A stretch of DNA of 42,841 bases from Clostridiales bacterium (GCA_017617525.1 JAFZWA010000032.1:1-42841); one strand, 5' to 3'; shown: positions 1 through 7,339, numbered from the stretch's first letter. Program-made: numbers and translations. The notes: a model not told the origin generated them from the sequence alone.

Positions 1-19
1 AAGATTGTGCAAAACACCG

Positions 20-57
20 AAAATCGCCTGCTTTCATTGTAATGGCAGGCGATTTTT
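20..57 (+). terminator. Rho-independent terminator of an upstream gene
   Basis: A 12-bp perfect stem (20-31 with 45-56) with a 13-nt loop is followed by T residues. The stem begins with A residues and ends with T residues, so it could work in both directions. The gene it ends lies left of the window. Confidence 0.8.
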
Positions 58-64
58 GTATAAT
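37..64 (+). promoter_or_regulatory. Promoter of the B12-riboswitch operon, overlapping the preceding terminator
   Basis: TTGTAA (37-42) and TATAAT (59-64) are separated by 16 bp. The -35 sits in the terminator loop and right stem, and the -10 follows the T-tract directly. The predicted transcript start, near 71, falls just before the riboswitch P1 stem. Confidence 0.6.
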
Positions 65-75
65 GAACATGTGGC

Positions 76-241
76 CACCGGTGCCTCGTAACAGAGGAGA
101 ATAGGGAATGCGGTGAAGATCCGCAGCAGCCCCCACTACTGTAACCCGGTACAAAGTCCGAAAACAGTCATTGGCTGATCGTATGTCAGCTGAGAAGGCA
201 CGGACGGAGGGGAAACGGGTAAGCCAGGAGACCTGCCGGTG
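76..241 (+). promoter_or_regulatory. Cobalamin (B12) riboswitch
   Basis: The conserved adenosylcobalamin aptamer blocks are present in order: a GTGCC segment (81-85), GAATAGGGAA, a CGGTGAAGATCCG stem-loop, the GCAGCCCCCACTACTGTAA core, and the B12 box AAGCCAGGAGACCTGCC (221-237). The closing P1 stem pairs 76-81 with 236-241. The btuF start codon is only about 60 nt downstream and no separate terminator hairpin is visible, so control may act on translation. In this family ligand binding represses B12 uptake genes, which fits the operon below. Confidence 0.95.
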
Positions 242-300
242 AGTTTTTATTGTTTTTAGTTCTTTTCGGGGATGGGAAAGGGACGGAAATGGAGAATACC

Positions 301-1263
301 ATGAAAAAAGTTATGAAGGCAATGAGCCTGGCTCTTGTTGTCGCGCTTGTCTTCGCGTCTTCTGCTTGTAAGAAATCGGATAAGAAGGAGACGGAAAAGG
401 AGACTGAGGCAACAGCAGCTCAGACCACTTATCCGCTGGAGATCACCGACGGCTATGGCACAAAGGTGACCATCAAGGAAGAACCGAAGAAGATCGTTAC
501 ATGCAGCCCGGCGCTGACAGAGATCGTTTACTCTCTCGGTAAGGGTGACTGCCTTGTAGGTCGTACGGCTCTCTGCAATTATCCTTCAGAAGTCGCTAAT
601 GTTCCGGTAGTCCTTGAGGACATGTACGCTCCGAATCTTGAGACGATCGTAGCCGCACAGGCTGACATCGTTCTCGTCGATTCCATGATGGCTCCGGATG
701 CATATGAAGAACTTGGCAAGCTCGGCTGCACAGTTGTTTCTTTCCTCGATGAGACAAAGGTTGACGGCGTTTACGGCAGGATCGAGACACTGGGTCAGAT
801 CCTCAACGCGAACGAAGAAGCAGCAAAGGTCGTATCCGACATGAAGGCAAAGCTTGATTCCGTTAACGAGGCGATCAAGGACAACCAGATGAAGCCGACC
901 GTCTACTATGTAGTAGGCTTCGGTGAAGGCGGCGATTACACAGCTACAGGTGATACATTCGTAAATGATATCCTGACAAAGGCCGGAGTTGAAAACATCG
1001 CTGCAAACGCGACCGGCTGGGTATATAACGTTGAAGATCTCGTCGCACGTGATCCTAACATCATCATCATCCCTGCATGGGCAGACGGAATGTTCCAGAC
1101 AACAGCTCCTTACTCTGAACTGACAGCTGTTAAGGAAGGCAACGTGATCGTTCTGGAAAGCACAGATACACTCGATCGTCAGTGCGCAAGAAACGCAGAC
1201 GCAGTCGAGATGCTGGCGAAGCTGATCTTCCCGGAGTGCTTCGAGGCTGAAAAGGCAGCATAA
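301..1263 (+). CDS. btuF: Cobalamin ABC transporter substrate-binding lipoprotein, BtuF-like
   Basis: Extracytoplasmic binding protein that captures cobalamin or a related corrinoid and delivers it to the BtuCD importer. The start at 301 is chosen because GGAG lies 6 nt upstream; in-frame starts at 289 and 250 are possible but have poorer sites. Residues 1-23 form a signal peptide ending in SSAC with the lipid-anchored Cys, followed by a charged linker. The rest matches the periplasmic-binding fold of the BtuF/FecB/FepB superfamily, with the typical opening 'KKIVTCSPALTEIVYSLG' and alternating strand-helix pattern. The superfamily also binds siderophores and haem, but the upstream B12 riboswitch makes corrinoid the likely ligand. 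It is first in an operon with btuC and btuD. Confidence 0.9.
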   Translation: MKKVMKAMSLALVVALVFASSACKKSDKKETEKETEATAAQTTYPLEITDGYGTKVTIKEEPKKIVTCSPALTEIVYSLGKGDCLVGRTALCNYPSEVANVPVVLEDMYAPNLETIVAAQADIVLVDSMMAPDAYEELGKLGCTVVSFLDETKVDGVYGRIETLGQILNANEEAAKVVSDMKAKLDSVNEAIKDNQMKPTVYYVVGFGEGGDYTATGDTFVNDILTKAGVENIAANATGWVYNVEDLVARDPNIIIIPAWADGMFQTTAPYSELTAVKEGNVIVLESTDTLDRQCARNADAVEMLAKLIFPECFEAEKAA

Positions 1264-1272
1264 GAGATCTTA

Positions 1273-1289
1273 CCGGAGGAAATCTCCGG
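1273..1289 (+). other. Intercistronic hairpin between btuF and btuC
   Basis: CCGGAG (1273-1278) pairs with CTCCGG (1284-1289) around a 5-nt loop, with no T-tract. Such hairpins after a binding-protein gene often stabilise the upstream mRNA, so that it is made in excess over the permease. That role is inferred here. Confidence 0.5.
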
Positions 1290-1311
1290 CAACTATAATC
1301 GGAAGCAGTTT

Positions 1312-2373
1312 ATGAAAAAAGAACCGCTTAAAAAATCGACATTGACATTGACCGGAGGGAGCTTGCTGCTCCTTCTGGTCATTGTTGTTATCTGGGCTTC
1401 TGCCGTCGGCGCAGTCCAGGTTCCGTTCGCGCAGAGCGCCCGTATCGTATTGGCGAAACTTCCCTTCGTGAATAAGGAGAAACTCCTGGAGGGGATCCCT
1501 AACGCGAATAAACTCATCATCTGGAATATCCGTCTTCCACGTGTGCTTCTGGCAGGCCTTGTAGGCGGTGGTCTTGCCGCCGCGGGTGTCGTCATGCAGG
1601 CGCTTTTTAGAAATCCGCTGGCGGATCCGCAGGTGCTGGGTATTTCGTCCGGCGCGGCATTCGGTGCCGCAATCGCGATCGCCTTCGGTATTACGTTTTC
1701 CGTTTCGGGCATCAGCAGTATCTGGATGTTTGCGTTTGCCGGCGCGATGCTTACGATGCTCCTTGTGTTCCGTGTGGCGAGGATCGCGACTTCACGATCG
1801 GTCACGGGGATCCTTCTTGCCGGCATCGCGTGTTCGTCGATGCTGACGGCCGCGATCACTCTCCTGATGATGAAAAAGAGAGACCGCCTCGAGCACATCT
1901 ATCTGTGGATGCTCGGAAGCTTTTCTTCCGCGTCCTGGATCAAGGTCGGCTTCATGGCGATCGTGCTGATCGGCGCGGTGCTGTGCTTTACGATCCTCGG
2001 GCGAGACCTGGATCTTCTGAGCTTCGGTGATCATGAAGCGCAGAGCATGGGTGTCTCCGTAAAAAGAACCCGTACGATCGCGGTTGTGGCGACATCACTT
2101 TTAGTCGCGGCCAGTGTTTCGGTCAGCGGCATCATCGGATTTGTCAGTCTGATCATCCCGCACATCATGCGCCTTCTCGTCGGTCCGAAGAACAGAAGAC
2201 TTATCCCGCTGTCCCTTCTGGGCGGCGCGATCTTCATGATCCTCTGCGACCTGATCAGCAGAACGGCAGCACCGCCGGCGGAGGTCGCCGTTGGCGCGAT
2301 CACGCAGGTGACGGGCGCGCCGTTCTTCCTCTACCTTCTGTGGAAAGAAAGAAGAAGGGAGGAGCGTGACTGA
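1312..2373 (+). CDS. btuC: Cobalamin ABC transporter permease, BtuC-like
   Basis: Multi-helix membrane permease of the FecCD/BtuC family (353 aa, a normal length). It contains an N-terminal membrane segment at about residues 13-35 and the family signature 'RLPRVLLAGLVGGGLAAAGV' at about 72-91. The conserved stretch with 'NPLADPQVLGISSGAAFGA' follows, and about ten hydrophobic helices are spread along the chain. Near the C-terminus 'GFVSLIIPHIMRLLVGPKNR' is the loop that contacts the ATPase. GGAAG lies upstream of the ATG. The stop codon overlaps the btuD start (TGATG), so the two are translationally coupled. Confidence 0.93.
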   Translation: MKKEPLKKSTLTLTGGSLLLLLVIVVIWASAVGAVQVPFAQSARIVLAKLPFVNKEKLLEGIPNANKLIIWNIRLPRVLLAGLVGGGLAAAGVVMQALFRNPLADPQVLGISSGAAFGAAIAIAFGITFSVSGISSIWMFAFAGAMLTMLLVFRVARIATSRSVTGILLAGIACSSMLTAAITLLMMKKRDRLEHIYLWMLGSFSSASWIKVGFMAIVLIGAVLCFTILGRDLDLLSFGDHEAQSMGVSVKRTRTIAVVATSLLVAASVSVSGIIGFVSLIIPHIMRLLVGPKNRRLIPLSLLGGAIFMILCDLISRTAAPPAEVAVGAITQVTGAPFFLYLLWKERRREERD

Positions 2374-3191
2374 TGGCAATGAATGAATCTTCCATTTCGA
2401 AAAGCACCGGTTCTGATATCGAAGTAAAATCTCTTTCCTATCAGCCCGGTTCCGCGAAAAAACCGATCCTCTCGGATGTTTCCTACACCTTTTCCGAAGG
2501 ACATATGACAGCGCTTCTCGGACCGAACGGTTCGGGAAAGACAACGCTTCTGAAGCACATCCTGGCACAGATCAAGTGTCCGGAAGGCGCGGTGCTGATC
2601 GACGGAAAAGACACGAACGACTATGTTCCGAAAGAGCGAAGCAGAAAGATCTCCTGGGTCCCGCAGAACAGTAACGGGGACAGTGCTTTCAGCGCAGAAG
2701 AAGTTGTCCTCATGGCAAGATATCCCTACAAGGGAACCTGGGACGGCGATTCGGAAGAAGACGTAAAGATCGCGGAAGAAGCGATGCGGACGGTGGGCGT
2801 TCTGGAACTTCGAAACAGAAACTTCCTGTCACTTTCCGGAGGCGAAAGACAGAGGACCTTGATCGCAAGAGCTCTGGCGCAGACGACACCGTGGATCCTT
2901 CTGGACGAGCCGACTTCGAACCTCGACATCAAGCACCAGATCGCCATCATGGATGTCCTTCACAAGAGAGTTCAAAAGGGTGACTTGAGCGTGGTCGTCG
3001 TCATGCACGACTTCAATATGGTCGAGCGGTTCTGCGACAGAGCGATCCTTCTTAAGGACGGAAAAGTCGTCAGCAAGGGCGAGACACGTGAAGTGATGAC
3101 CGCGGAGAGAATTTCTTCGGTTTACGAGACCGGATTTGATATAATCGAAAAAGACGGAAGACGATTCTTCTTCCCGAAAGACACCAAGTGA
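2373..3191 (+). CDS. btuD: Cobalamin ABC transporter ATP-binding protein, BtuD-like
   Basis: Cytoplasmic ATPase that powers the BtuC permease (272 aa). Visible motifs are Walker A GPNGSGKTT (residues 50-58), a Q-loop glutamine near 98, the ABC signature LSGGERQ (154-160), Walker B WILLDEP (174-180), the D-loop SNLD, and the switch histidine in MHDF (212). The order and spacing are those of FepC/BtuD-type ATPases. A short N-terminal extension of about 15 residues precedes the domain. It overlaps btuC by one base. Confidence 0.93.
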   Translation: MAMNESSISKSTGSDIEVKSLSYQPGSAKKPILSDVSYTFSEGHMTALLGPNGSGKTTLLKHILAQIKCPEGAVLIDGKDTNDYVPKERSRKISWVPQNSNGDSAFSAEEVVLMARYPYKGTWDGDSEEDVKIAEEAMRTVGVLELRNRNFLSLSGGERQRTLIARALAQTTPWILLDEPTSNLDIKHQIAIMDVLHKRVQKGDLSVVVVMHDFNMVERFCDRAILLKDGKVVSKGETREVMTAERISSVYETGFDIIEKDGRRFFFPKDTK

Positions 3192-3200
3192 GGAACGAAA

Positions 3201-3860
3201 ATGGAACTGATCACCAAGGCGGATAGCTTCGACGAGTATTTAGAAGTCAGTGAATATATCAATCACAACCATATCAAGGTCGCGTACCTTTCGAACTATT
3301 TCATGGAGACGATCATGAAGGATCTTTCCGACGGAAAAGCGATGGAGTATATGGATCCGGAGATGGAGTTCGCTTCTCGTGCTTTCCGCTTTGTAAGAGA
3401 CGAGATCTCCCACAGTAATGACGCGGGTCGAAAAGAACTTTGCCTGCGCGCTTCTGATGTCCTCGACAAAAGGACCGGTCTTTGCTTCGGTAAATCGCAC
3501 CTTCTCTGTGCGCTTCTGCGCGCGGCGGGAATCCCTTCGGGACTTTGCTATCAGTATCTGAGACTTGATGAGAATGACGAAGAGTCGCCGCTCATTCTTC
3601 ACGGCCTCAACGCCATCTATTTCGAATCCCTCGGAAGATGGGTCCGTGTAGACGCCCGCGGAAACAAGCCGGGGGTAGAAGCGGAGTTCTCCGTGGAAGA
3701 AGAAAAACTCGCGTTTCCGGTTTGTCCGGGACTCGGCGAGACGGATCTTCCGTTTATCTTTCCGCGCCCGGATATCGGCGTGATCGGGCAGCTTCTTCTT
3801 TCAAAGACCGCGCAGGAAGCCATGGCAAATCTGCCTACACGTATCGCGGGGAAATGCTGA
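3201..3860 (+). CDS. Transglutaminase-like (papain-fold) protein in the B12 operon
   Basis: A 219-aa cytoplasmic protein with no signal peptide. The core matches the transglutaminase-like superfamily: the nucleophile Cys95 in 'RTGLCFGKSHLL', His134 in 'LHGLNAIY' and Asp151 in 'VRVDARGNK' form the expected Cys-His-Asp triad. It starts 9 bases after btuD with GAGG upstream, so it shares the riboswitch-controlled transcript. Members of this superfamily are mostly proteases or amidases rather than cross-linkers. The substrate here is unknown, and a link to corrinoids is only inferred from the operon. Confidence 0.8.
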   Translation: MELITKADSFDEYLEVSEYINHNHIKVAYLSNYFMETIMKDLSDGKAMEYMDPEMEFASRAFRFVRDEISHSNDAGRKELCLRASDVLDKRTGLCFGKSHLLCALLRAAGIPSGLCYQYLRLDENDEESPLILHGLNAIYFESLGRWVRVDARGNKPGVEAEFSVEEEKLAFPVCPGLGETDLPFIFPRPDIGVIGQLLLSKTAQEAMANLPTRIAGKC

Positions 3861-3905
3861 TACGAAAAAACGATCACGGAAGCGAAGAGCTTTTCGTGTA
3901 AATAC

Positions 3906-3935
3906 TTGACGCAAGGGCTTGTTTGGTGTTATCAT
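3906..3935 (+). promoter_or_regulatory. Promoter of tRNA-Cys
   Basis: TTGACG (3906-3911) and TATCAT (3930-3935) lie 18 bp apart, 22 bp before the tRNA. Confidence 0.6.
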
Positions 3936-3957
3936 TTCATACGCTGATTAGAAAAAC

Positions 3958-4031
<74 letters not shown>

Positions 4032-4035
4032 AATG

Positions 4036-4067
4036 AAAAAGGAGTTGTCAGAAGACAACTCCTTTTT
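4036..4067 (+). terminator. Rho-independent terminator after tRNA-Cys
   Basis: A 14-bp perfect stem (4036-4049 with 4054-4067) with an AGAA loop ends in five T and is followed by more T-rich sequence. By symmetry it can also end the reverse-strand Dabb transcript. Confidence 0.92.
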
Positions 4068-4120
4068 GTTTTTCTTGTTTTTTCGGTCGGGCGCAGGCTT
4101 GCGTGACCCTGAAGATAAGA

Positions 4121-4423
4121 TCAGATCTTGTAATCGAAGCAGCTTCTGATCTTCGCGTGCGGACGGACTTTGCCGGAAGCGACGGCGACGTGATCCGGAT
4201 GAACGGCGTAGCCCTTCAGTGCTTCCTCGTTCTCAAATGTGGAATCGAGCATGAGGTCGCCGTTGGAGCTTTCGAGGCCCTCGGTATATACCTTGATGTC
4301 GGTTAGTCCGTCGATCTTACCCATAAGACCCTCAAGTCCGGCCTTGATCTCTGCTTTGATCGCTGCCTTTTCTTCGTTTGAATACTCGTCTTTTAGTGTC
4401 CAGATGATTACGTGCTTTACCAT
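4121..4423 (-). CDS. Dabb-domain protein (stress-responsive A/B barrel)
   Basis: A 100-aa protein with the dimeric alpha-beta barrel pattern: it opens 'MVKHVIIWTLKDE', continues with a helix, and has the conserved 'YAVHPDHVAVA' segment followed by a closing strand. Dabb proteins are small homodimers, and some are enzymes of polyketide or aromatic metabolism. The role here is unknown. AGGAG lies 8 nt before the ATG. It starts 12 nt after the flavoprotein gene, so the two are probably co-transcribed. Confidence 0.85.
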   Translation of the reverse strand: MVKHVIIWTLKDEYSNEEKAAIKAEIKAGLEGLMGKIDGLTDIKVYTEGLESSNGDLMLDSTFENEEALKGYAVHPDHVAVASGKVRPHAKIRSCFDYKI

Positions 4424-4435
4424 AGTTCTTTTCTC

Positions 4436-5053
4436 CTAGTTAATGAAATTCGTCCAAAGGTGTTCTTCCTGCTCAGGCAGACCGTACTTTTCTTTTCCGA
4501 GTTCGATACTGCGCATCAGGAATACCATATTATTGGCAAGAGTTCTCATGGTCTGAAGACCTTCGAGATCTCCTTCCGCCTGTCCCGGAGCGCCGCCGTG
4601 CGCGCTGTTCCAGTACTGGCTGCTGGCAACCGGCATGCCGCTGATCGTGAAGTATTTGTTGAGCTCGTCGAAGGTGGCCGAGCAGCCGCCTCTTCTTGCT
4701 ACGACAACACTTGCGCCGACCTTCATGCGCTTGTCGAAATGCGAACTGAAAAAGAGTCTGTCGAGACACGCGATCAAAGTCGCGTTAGCGGAGGCGTAAT
4801 AGACCGGACTTGCGACGACCAGAGCGTCGGCCTTTTCGAACTTCTCGGCGATCTCGTTGACCCCGTCATCGAATACGCATTTCCCTGTTTTTGCGCAGGA
4901 GCGGCAGGCGACACATCCGCGGATGTTTTCTTTTCCGATGGAAACGACTTCGGCTTCGATGCCTTCTTTTTCAAAGACTTTCACCATTTCCGAAAGAGCG
5001 AGAGCGGTGTTGCCGTTCGTCGTCGGACTTCCGTTAAGTAATAAAACTTTCAT
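4436..5053 (-). CDS. Iron-sulfur flavoprotein-like NAD(P)H oxidoreductase
   Basis: A 205-aa flavodoxin-fold protein of the NADPH-dependent FMN reductase superfamily. 'LLLNGSPTTNGNT' (about 4-17) is the FMN phosphate-binding loop. Cys47, Cys50, Cys53 and Cys59 (C-x2-C-x2-C-x5-C) match the compact 4Fe-4S motif of archaeal and clostridial Isf proteins. 'ASPVYYASANATL' is the second flavin loop. Start 5053 is preferred to upstream in-frame codons because AAGGAGG lies 6 nt before it and the family begins here. It probably moves electrons in anaerobic redox or oxygen-stress metabolism; the partner is unknown. A TATAAT lies upstream at 5088-5093. Confidence 0.87.
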   Translation of the reverse strand: MKVLLLNGSPTTNGNTALALSEMVKVFEKEGIEAEVVSIGKENIRGCVACRSCAKTGKCVFDDGVNEIAEKFEKADALVVASPVYYASANATLIACLDRLFFSSHFDKRMKVGASVVVARRGGCSATFDELNKYFTISGMPVASSQYWNSAHGGAPGQAEGDLEGLQTMRTLANNMVFLMRSIELGKEKYGLPEQEEHLWTNFIN

Positions 5054-5087
5054 GGGGAGCCTCCTTCTAATAAAGATATGTACATGC

Positions 5088-5093
5088 ATTATA
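5088..5093 (-). promoter_or_regulatory. -10 element for the flavoprotein-Dabb operon
   Basis: A perfect reverse-strand TATAAT sits 35 bp before the start codon. The -35 is weak: TTGCCG at 5113-5118 with a 19-bp spacer is the best candidate. Confidence 0.4.
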
Positions 5094-5248
5094 GCATAGC
5101 AAAAGACGAGTGCGGCAAGTGCTTTTCGCGAAGGAAAAGGCTGCCCCACAAGGGATCCGGGACAGCCTGACAAGGGTATAATGTTGGGTGTTTAAGGAGA
5201 TATGCGTTCCTTACGAGTTTATTATCGCGCTCGAACCTTAAATGAAAC

Positions 5249-5276
5249 TTAAAGCGGGCGAAAAAGATGTTATAAT
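5249..5276 (+). promoter_or_regulatory. Promoter of the HEAT-like/hisA pair
   Basis: TATAAT (5271-5276) with a weak TTAAAG (5249-5254) 16 bp upstream. The start codon is 30 bp downstream. A second TATAAT at 5177-5182 has no -35. Confidence 0.5.
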
Positions 5277-5305
5277 ACCTACGTAACACGAACGGGAGGT
5301 GCGAC

Positions 5306-6250
5306 ATGGATTGCACGACACGACTTTTTTCCGAGTTTAATGAAAGACTTTCGAAGGTCTGCGAGGAATTCGCCGATAAGGTATCTTCCAGCGAGGGTCC
5401 GACGGAAGCTGAGATGGCGGAGCACTTTAAGGATTTCCGCCCATATATCGAACAGAACACAGAGCCTTTCTGGAAAGAGCCGAAGGACTATCTCGACGGA
5501 AAGACCGGCGAGGAGTTCATCTCCGCGATGGATCTGGAAGAGGCGCTTGCTTCCTTTAATGAATCCGCGAAGATCATCGACGATGAGGCGACACCGTCTC
5601 CGCTGGTCGAGCGTCTGAAATCGTTTGGCGAGCCTGCCTGCGAGAGACTTCTGAAGATGGTCATGGAAACTCCGTGGGAGCCTGCCGAAGGTGAAGACGA
5701 AAACGAGTTCTTCGTTAAGTTCCAGCCGTGCGTCGCCGCGATCCGTTTCTTCGGTTCCGCCGAATATGAACCGGCGATGGAGCCTGTTCTTACCCAGTTC
5801 TGCAGTTTTTCAAGCACCCAGGAATACATCGCGGACTCCGTAAAAGTCATGATGCTGGGCCTCGGATCTAAGGGTGTCCCGACGCTCATCGACTTCCTTC
5901 TGAACCGTTCGGACGAAAACATCACCGGACCTTATGAAGACATGATGATCATCCTGACACATGTCGGCATCAAGCAGCCGGACAATGAGATCTACCAGGC
6001 ACTTCGCGCAGGCTTCCGCCGCATGAAGTCCAAAGTCATCGCCGTCATCTGCATCGGCGACTACGGTGATCCGAGAGGCATCGCGCTTCTCAAGGGTTAT
6101 CTCGACAGAAACACCCACACGATCGACCGTGAGACATTCTACGAAGCACTTTCCGCGATCCGTCGTCTCGGCGGCGAGATCAACGACATCCAGGACCCGT
6201 TCCACGATTTCACGAACAAGGTCCCGAAGAAGAAGGAAGATAAGAAGTAA
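5306..6250 (+). CDS. Uncharacterised HEAT-like repeat protein
   Basis: A 314-aa soluble protein with no signal peptide or membrane segment. I do not recognise a named family. The N-terminal half (1-150) is acidic and helical. The C-terminal half (about 150-300) has several paired helices with the HEAT/PBS-lyase feel, for example 'GSKGVPTLIDFLL' and 'GDYGDPRGIALLKGYLDR', which suggests a protein-binding scaffold. GGGAGG lies 7 nt before the ATG. The stop codon is one base before the hisA-like start, so the two are almost certainly one transcript. Confidence 0.75.
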   Translation: MDCTTRLFSEFNERLSKVCEEFADKVSSSEGPTEAEMAEHFKDFRPYIEQNTEPFWKEPKDYLDGKTGEEFISAMDLEEALASFNESAKIIDDEATPSPLVERLKSFGEPACERLLKMVMETPWEPAEGEDENEFFVKFQPCVAAIRFFGSAEYEPAMEPVLTQFCSFSSTQEYIADSVKVMMLGLGSKGVPTLIDFLLNRSDENITGPYEDMMIILTHVGIKQPDNEIYQALRAGFRRMKSKVIAVICIGDYGDPRGIALLKGYLDRNTHTIDRETFYEALSAIRRLGGEINDIQDPFHDFTNKVPKKKEDKK

Positions 6251-6251
6251 T

Positions 6252-7025
6252 ATGGAATTCCGGCCGTGCATCGACATCCATAACGGCAAGGTCAAGCAGA
6301 TCGTCGGCGGGACCTTGAATGATTCCGGCGCGAAGGAGAACTTCGTGTCTGAGCGTGGCGCGGGATTTTTCGCTGAATACTATAAAGAACTCGGGATCAC
6401 CGGCGGGCACATCATCATGCTCAACAAGACCGGCACTCCCGAATACGAAGCCAGCCGAAAAGCGGCGATCGAGGCTCTCCGCGCGTACCCCGGAGGACTT
6501 CAGGTCGGTGGCGGCATCAACGCCGAAAACGCAGGTGCTTTTATAATGGAAGGCGCGAGCCACGTCATCGTCACCTCCTACGTTTTCTCAGATGGCAAGA
6601 TCAATTACGAAAACCTCGAAAAGCTCGTCTCCGCAGTCGGAAAAGAACACATCGTGCTCGATCTGAGCTGCAGGAAAAAAGACGGCGAATACTATATTGT
6701 GACCGACCGCTGGCAGAAGTTTACGAAAACAAAACTGACCGCGTCACTTCTTAAGAAGCTCGAAAAGCACTGTTCGGAATACCTGGTGCACGCAGTCGAC
6801 GTCGAGGGAAAGGCCGCAGGTCCGGACCGTGACATCTTCGATATCTTCTCGGAATACGAAGGGCTTCCGGTCACCTATGCCGGCGGCATACATACCTACA
6901 AGGACATCTCCGCGATCAAGGAAGTGTCGGGCGGACGCGTGAACGTCACTGTCGGCTCCGCGCTCGATCTTTTCGGGGGAAAGCTCTCCTGCGAGAAGAT
7001 CCTTAAGATCACCAAAGACAACTGA
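6252..7025 (+). CDS. hisA: HisA of the eukaryotic type (ProFAR isomerase), TIM barrel
   Basis: A 257-aa TIM-barrel protein expected to catalyse the fourth step of histidine synthesis, isomerising the ProFAR aminoaldose to the PRFAR ketose. The sequence resembles yeast HIS6 and plant HisA rather than the usual bacterial form. Shared stretches include 'CIDIHNGKVKQIVGGTL' near the start, 'LQVGGGIN', 'VIVTSYVF', 'IVLDLSCRKKDG', 'VHAVDVEG', 'VTYAGGIHTYKDI' and 'VGSALDLFGG'. The catalytic aspartates of the barrel are present near residues 8 and 130 (IVLDLS). ATG 6252 is chosen from these alignments; the reading frame is open further upstream. No other his gene is in the window, and it is paired with a HEAT-like gene. 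Confidence 0.85.
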   Translation: MEFRPCIDIHNGKVKQIVGGTLNDSGAKENFVSERGAGFFAEYYKELGITGGHIIMLNKTGTPEYEASRKAAIEALRAYPGGLQVGGGINAENAGAFIMEGASHVIVTSYVFSDGKINYENLEKLVSAVGKEHIVLDLSCRKKDGEYYIVTDRWQKFTKTKLTASLLKKLEKHCSEYLVHAVDVEGKAAGPDRDIFDIFSEYEGLPVTYAGGIHTYKDISAIKEVSGGRVNVTVGSALDLFGGKLSCEKILKITKDN

Positions 7026-7045
7026 TCACTCTGAAAAACGGCAAC

Positions 7046-7075
7046 AAAAAAGCTCCGAAGTTTTCGGAGCTTTTT
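7046..7075. terminator. Bidirectional terminator between hisA and tRNA-Gly
   Basis: Stem 7051-7059/7063-7071 with flanking A and T tracts, so a U-run follows in both directions. It ends the forward hisA transcript and the converging reverse tRNA-Gly transcript. Confidence 0.9.
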
Positions 7076-7078
7076 AAT

Positions 7079-7153
7079 TGGAGCGGGATACGAGATTCGA
7101 ACTCGCGACTTTCACCTTGGCAAGGTGACACTCTACCACTGAGTTAATCCCGC
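7079..7153 (-). tRNA. tRNA-Gly (GCC)
   Basis: A reverse-strand 75-nt cloverleaf: acceptor GCGGGAT/ATCCCGC, anticodon loop TTGCCAA (GCC), T-loop GTTCGAATC, and an encoded CCA at 7079-7081. It has its own strong promoter and lies head-on to hisA. Confidence 0.96.
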
Positions 7154-7172
7154 GTTTGAGGTCAACGTGAAT

Positions 7173-7201
7173 ATTATATGCGCGGTCAGGGGTTATGTCA
7201 A
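7173..7201 (-). promoter_or_regulatory. Promoter of tRNA-Gly
   Basis: On the reverse strand TTGACA (7196-7201) and TATAAT (7173-7178) are both perfect with a 17-bp spacer. Confidence 0.92.
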
Positions 7202-7262
7202 CACCTTTTTTCAATTCCGTGAAAACCCTTGAAAATCAGCGCCCGAGCTTGGCGCAAGGGCA

Positions 7263-7288
7263 ATTGTCAAGAAACTCGTATTGACAAT
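7263..7288. repeat. Inverted repeat across the fab promoter -35
   Basis: ATTGTCAA (7263-7270) and TTGACAAT (7281-7288) form an 8-bp inverted repeat with a 10-bp spacer. The right arm holds the -35 element. It may be an operator or a chance duplication of a -35-like sequence. Confidence 0.45.
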
Positions 7289-7309
7289 AAAGTATATAAG
7301 GAATATATT
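7281..7309 (+). promoter_or_regulatory. Promoter of the fab operon
   Basis: TTGACA (7281-7286) and TATATT (7304-7309) are separated by 17 bp. The predicted start is near 7316. This is the only clear promoter found before the six fab genes. Confidence 0.85.
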
Positions 7310-7339
7310 TTGAATGTAAAATAGTTTGAAAGGCAAAGT
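7307..7339. promoter_or_regulatory. Two adjacent FabT-like operator boxes
   Basis: ATTTTGAATGTAAAAT (7307-7322) and AGTTTGAAAGGCAAAGT (7323-7339) are back-to-back imperfect palindromes of the form TTTG-N5-CAAA or TTTG-N5-AAAA. The streptococcal FabT box has the layout AxTTTG-N5-CAAAxT. The first overlaps the -10 and transcript start; the second covers the ribosome-binding region. Regulator identity is inferred; no MarR-family gene is present in the window. Confidence 0.5.

Noticed and set aside
3862-3897. ACGAAAA/TTTTCGT repeat after the transglutaminase-like gene as terminator
   Set aside because: The loop is over 20 nt and no T-tract follows.
5138-5168. Hairpin AGGCTG/CAGCCT with inner CCC/GGG
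   Set aside because: It lies in a divergent intergenic region. The reverse side has only four T, and no reverse gene lies upstream, so calling it a terminator is not justified.
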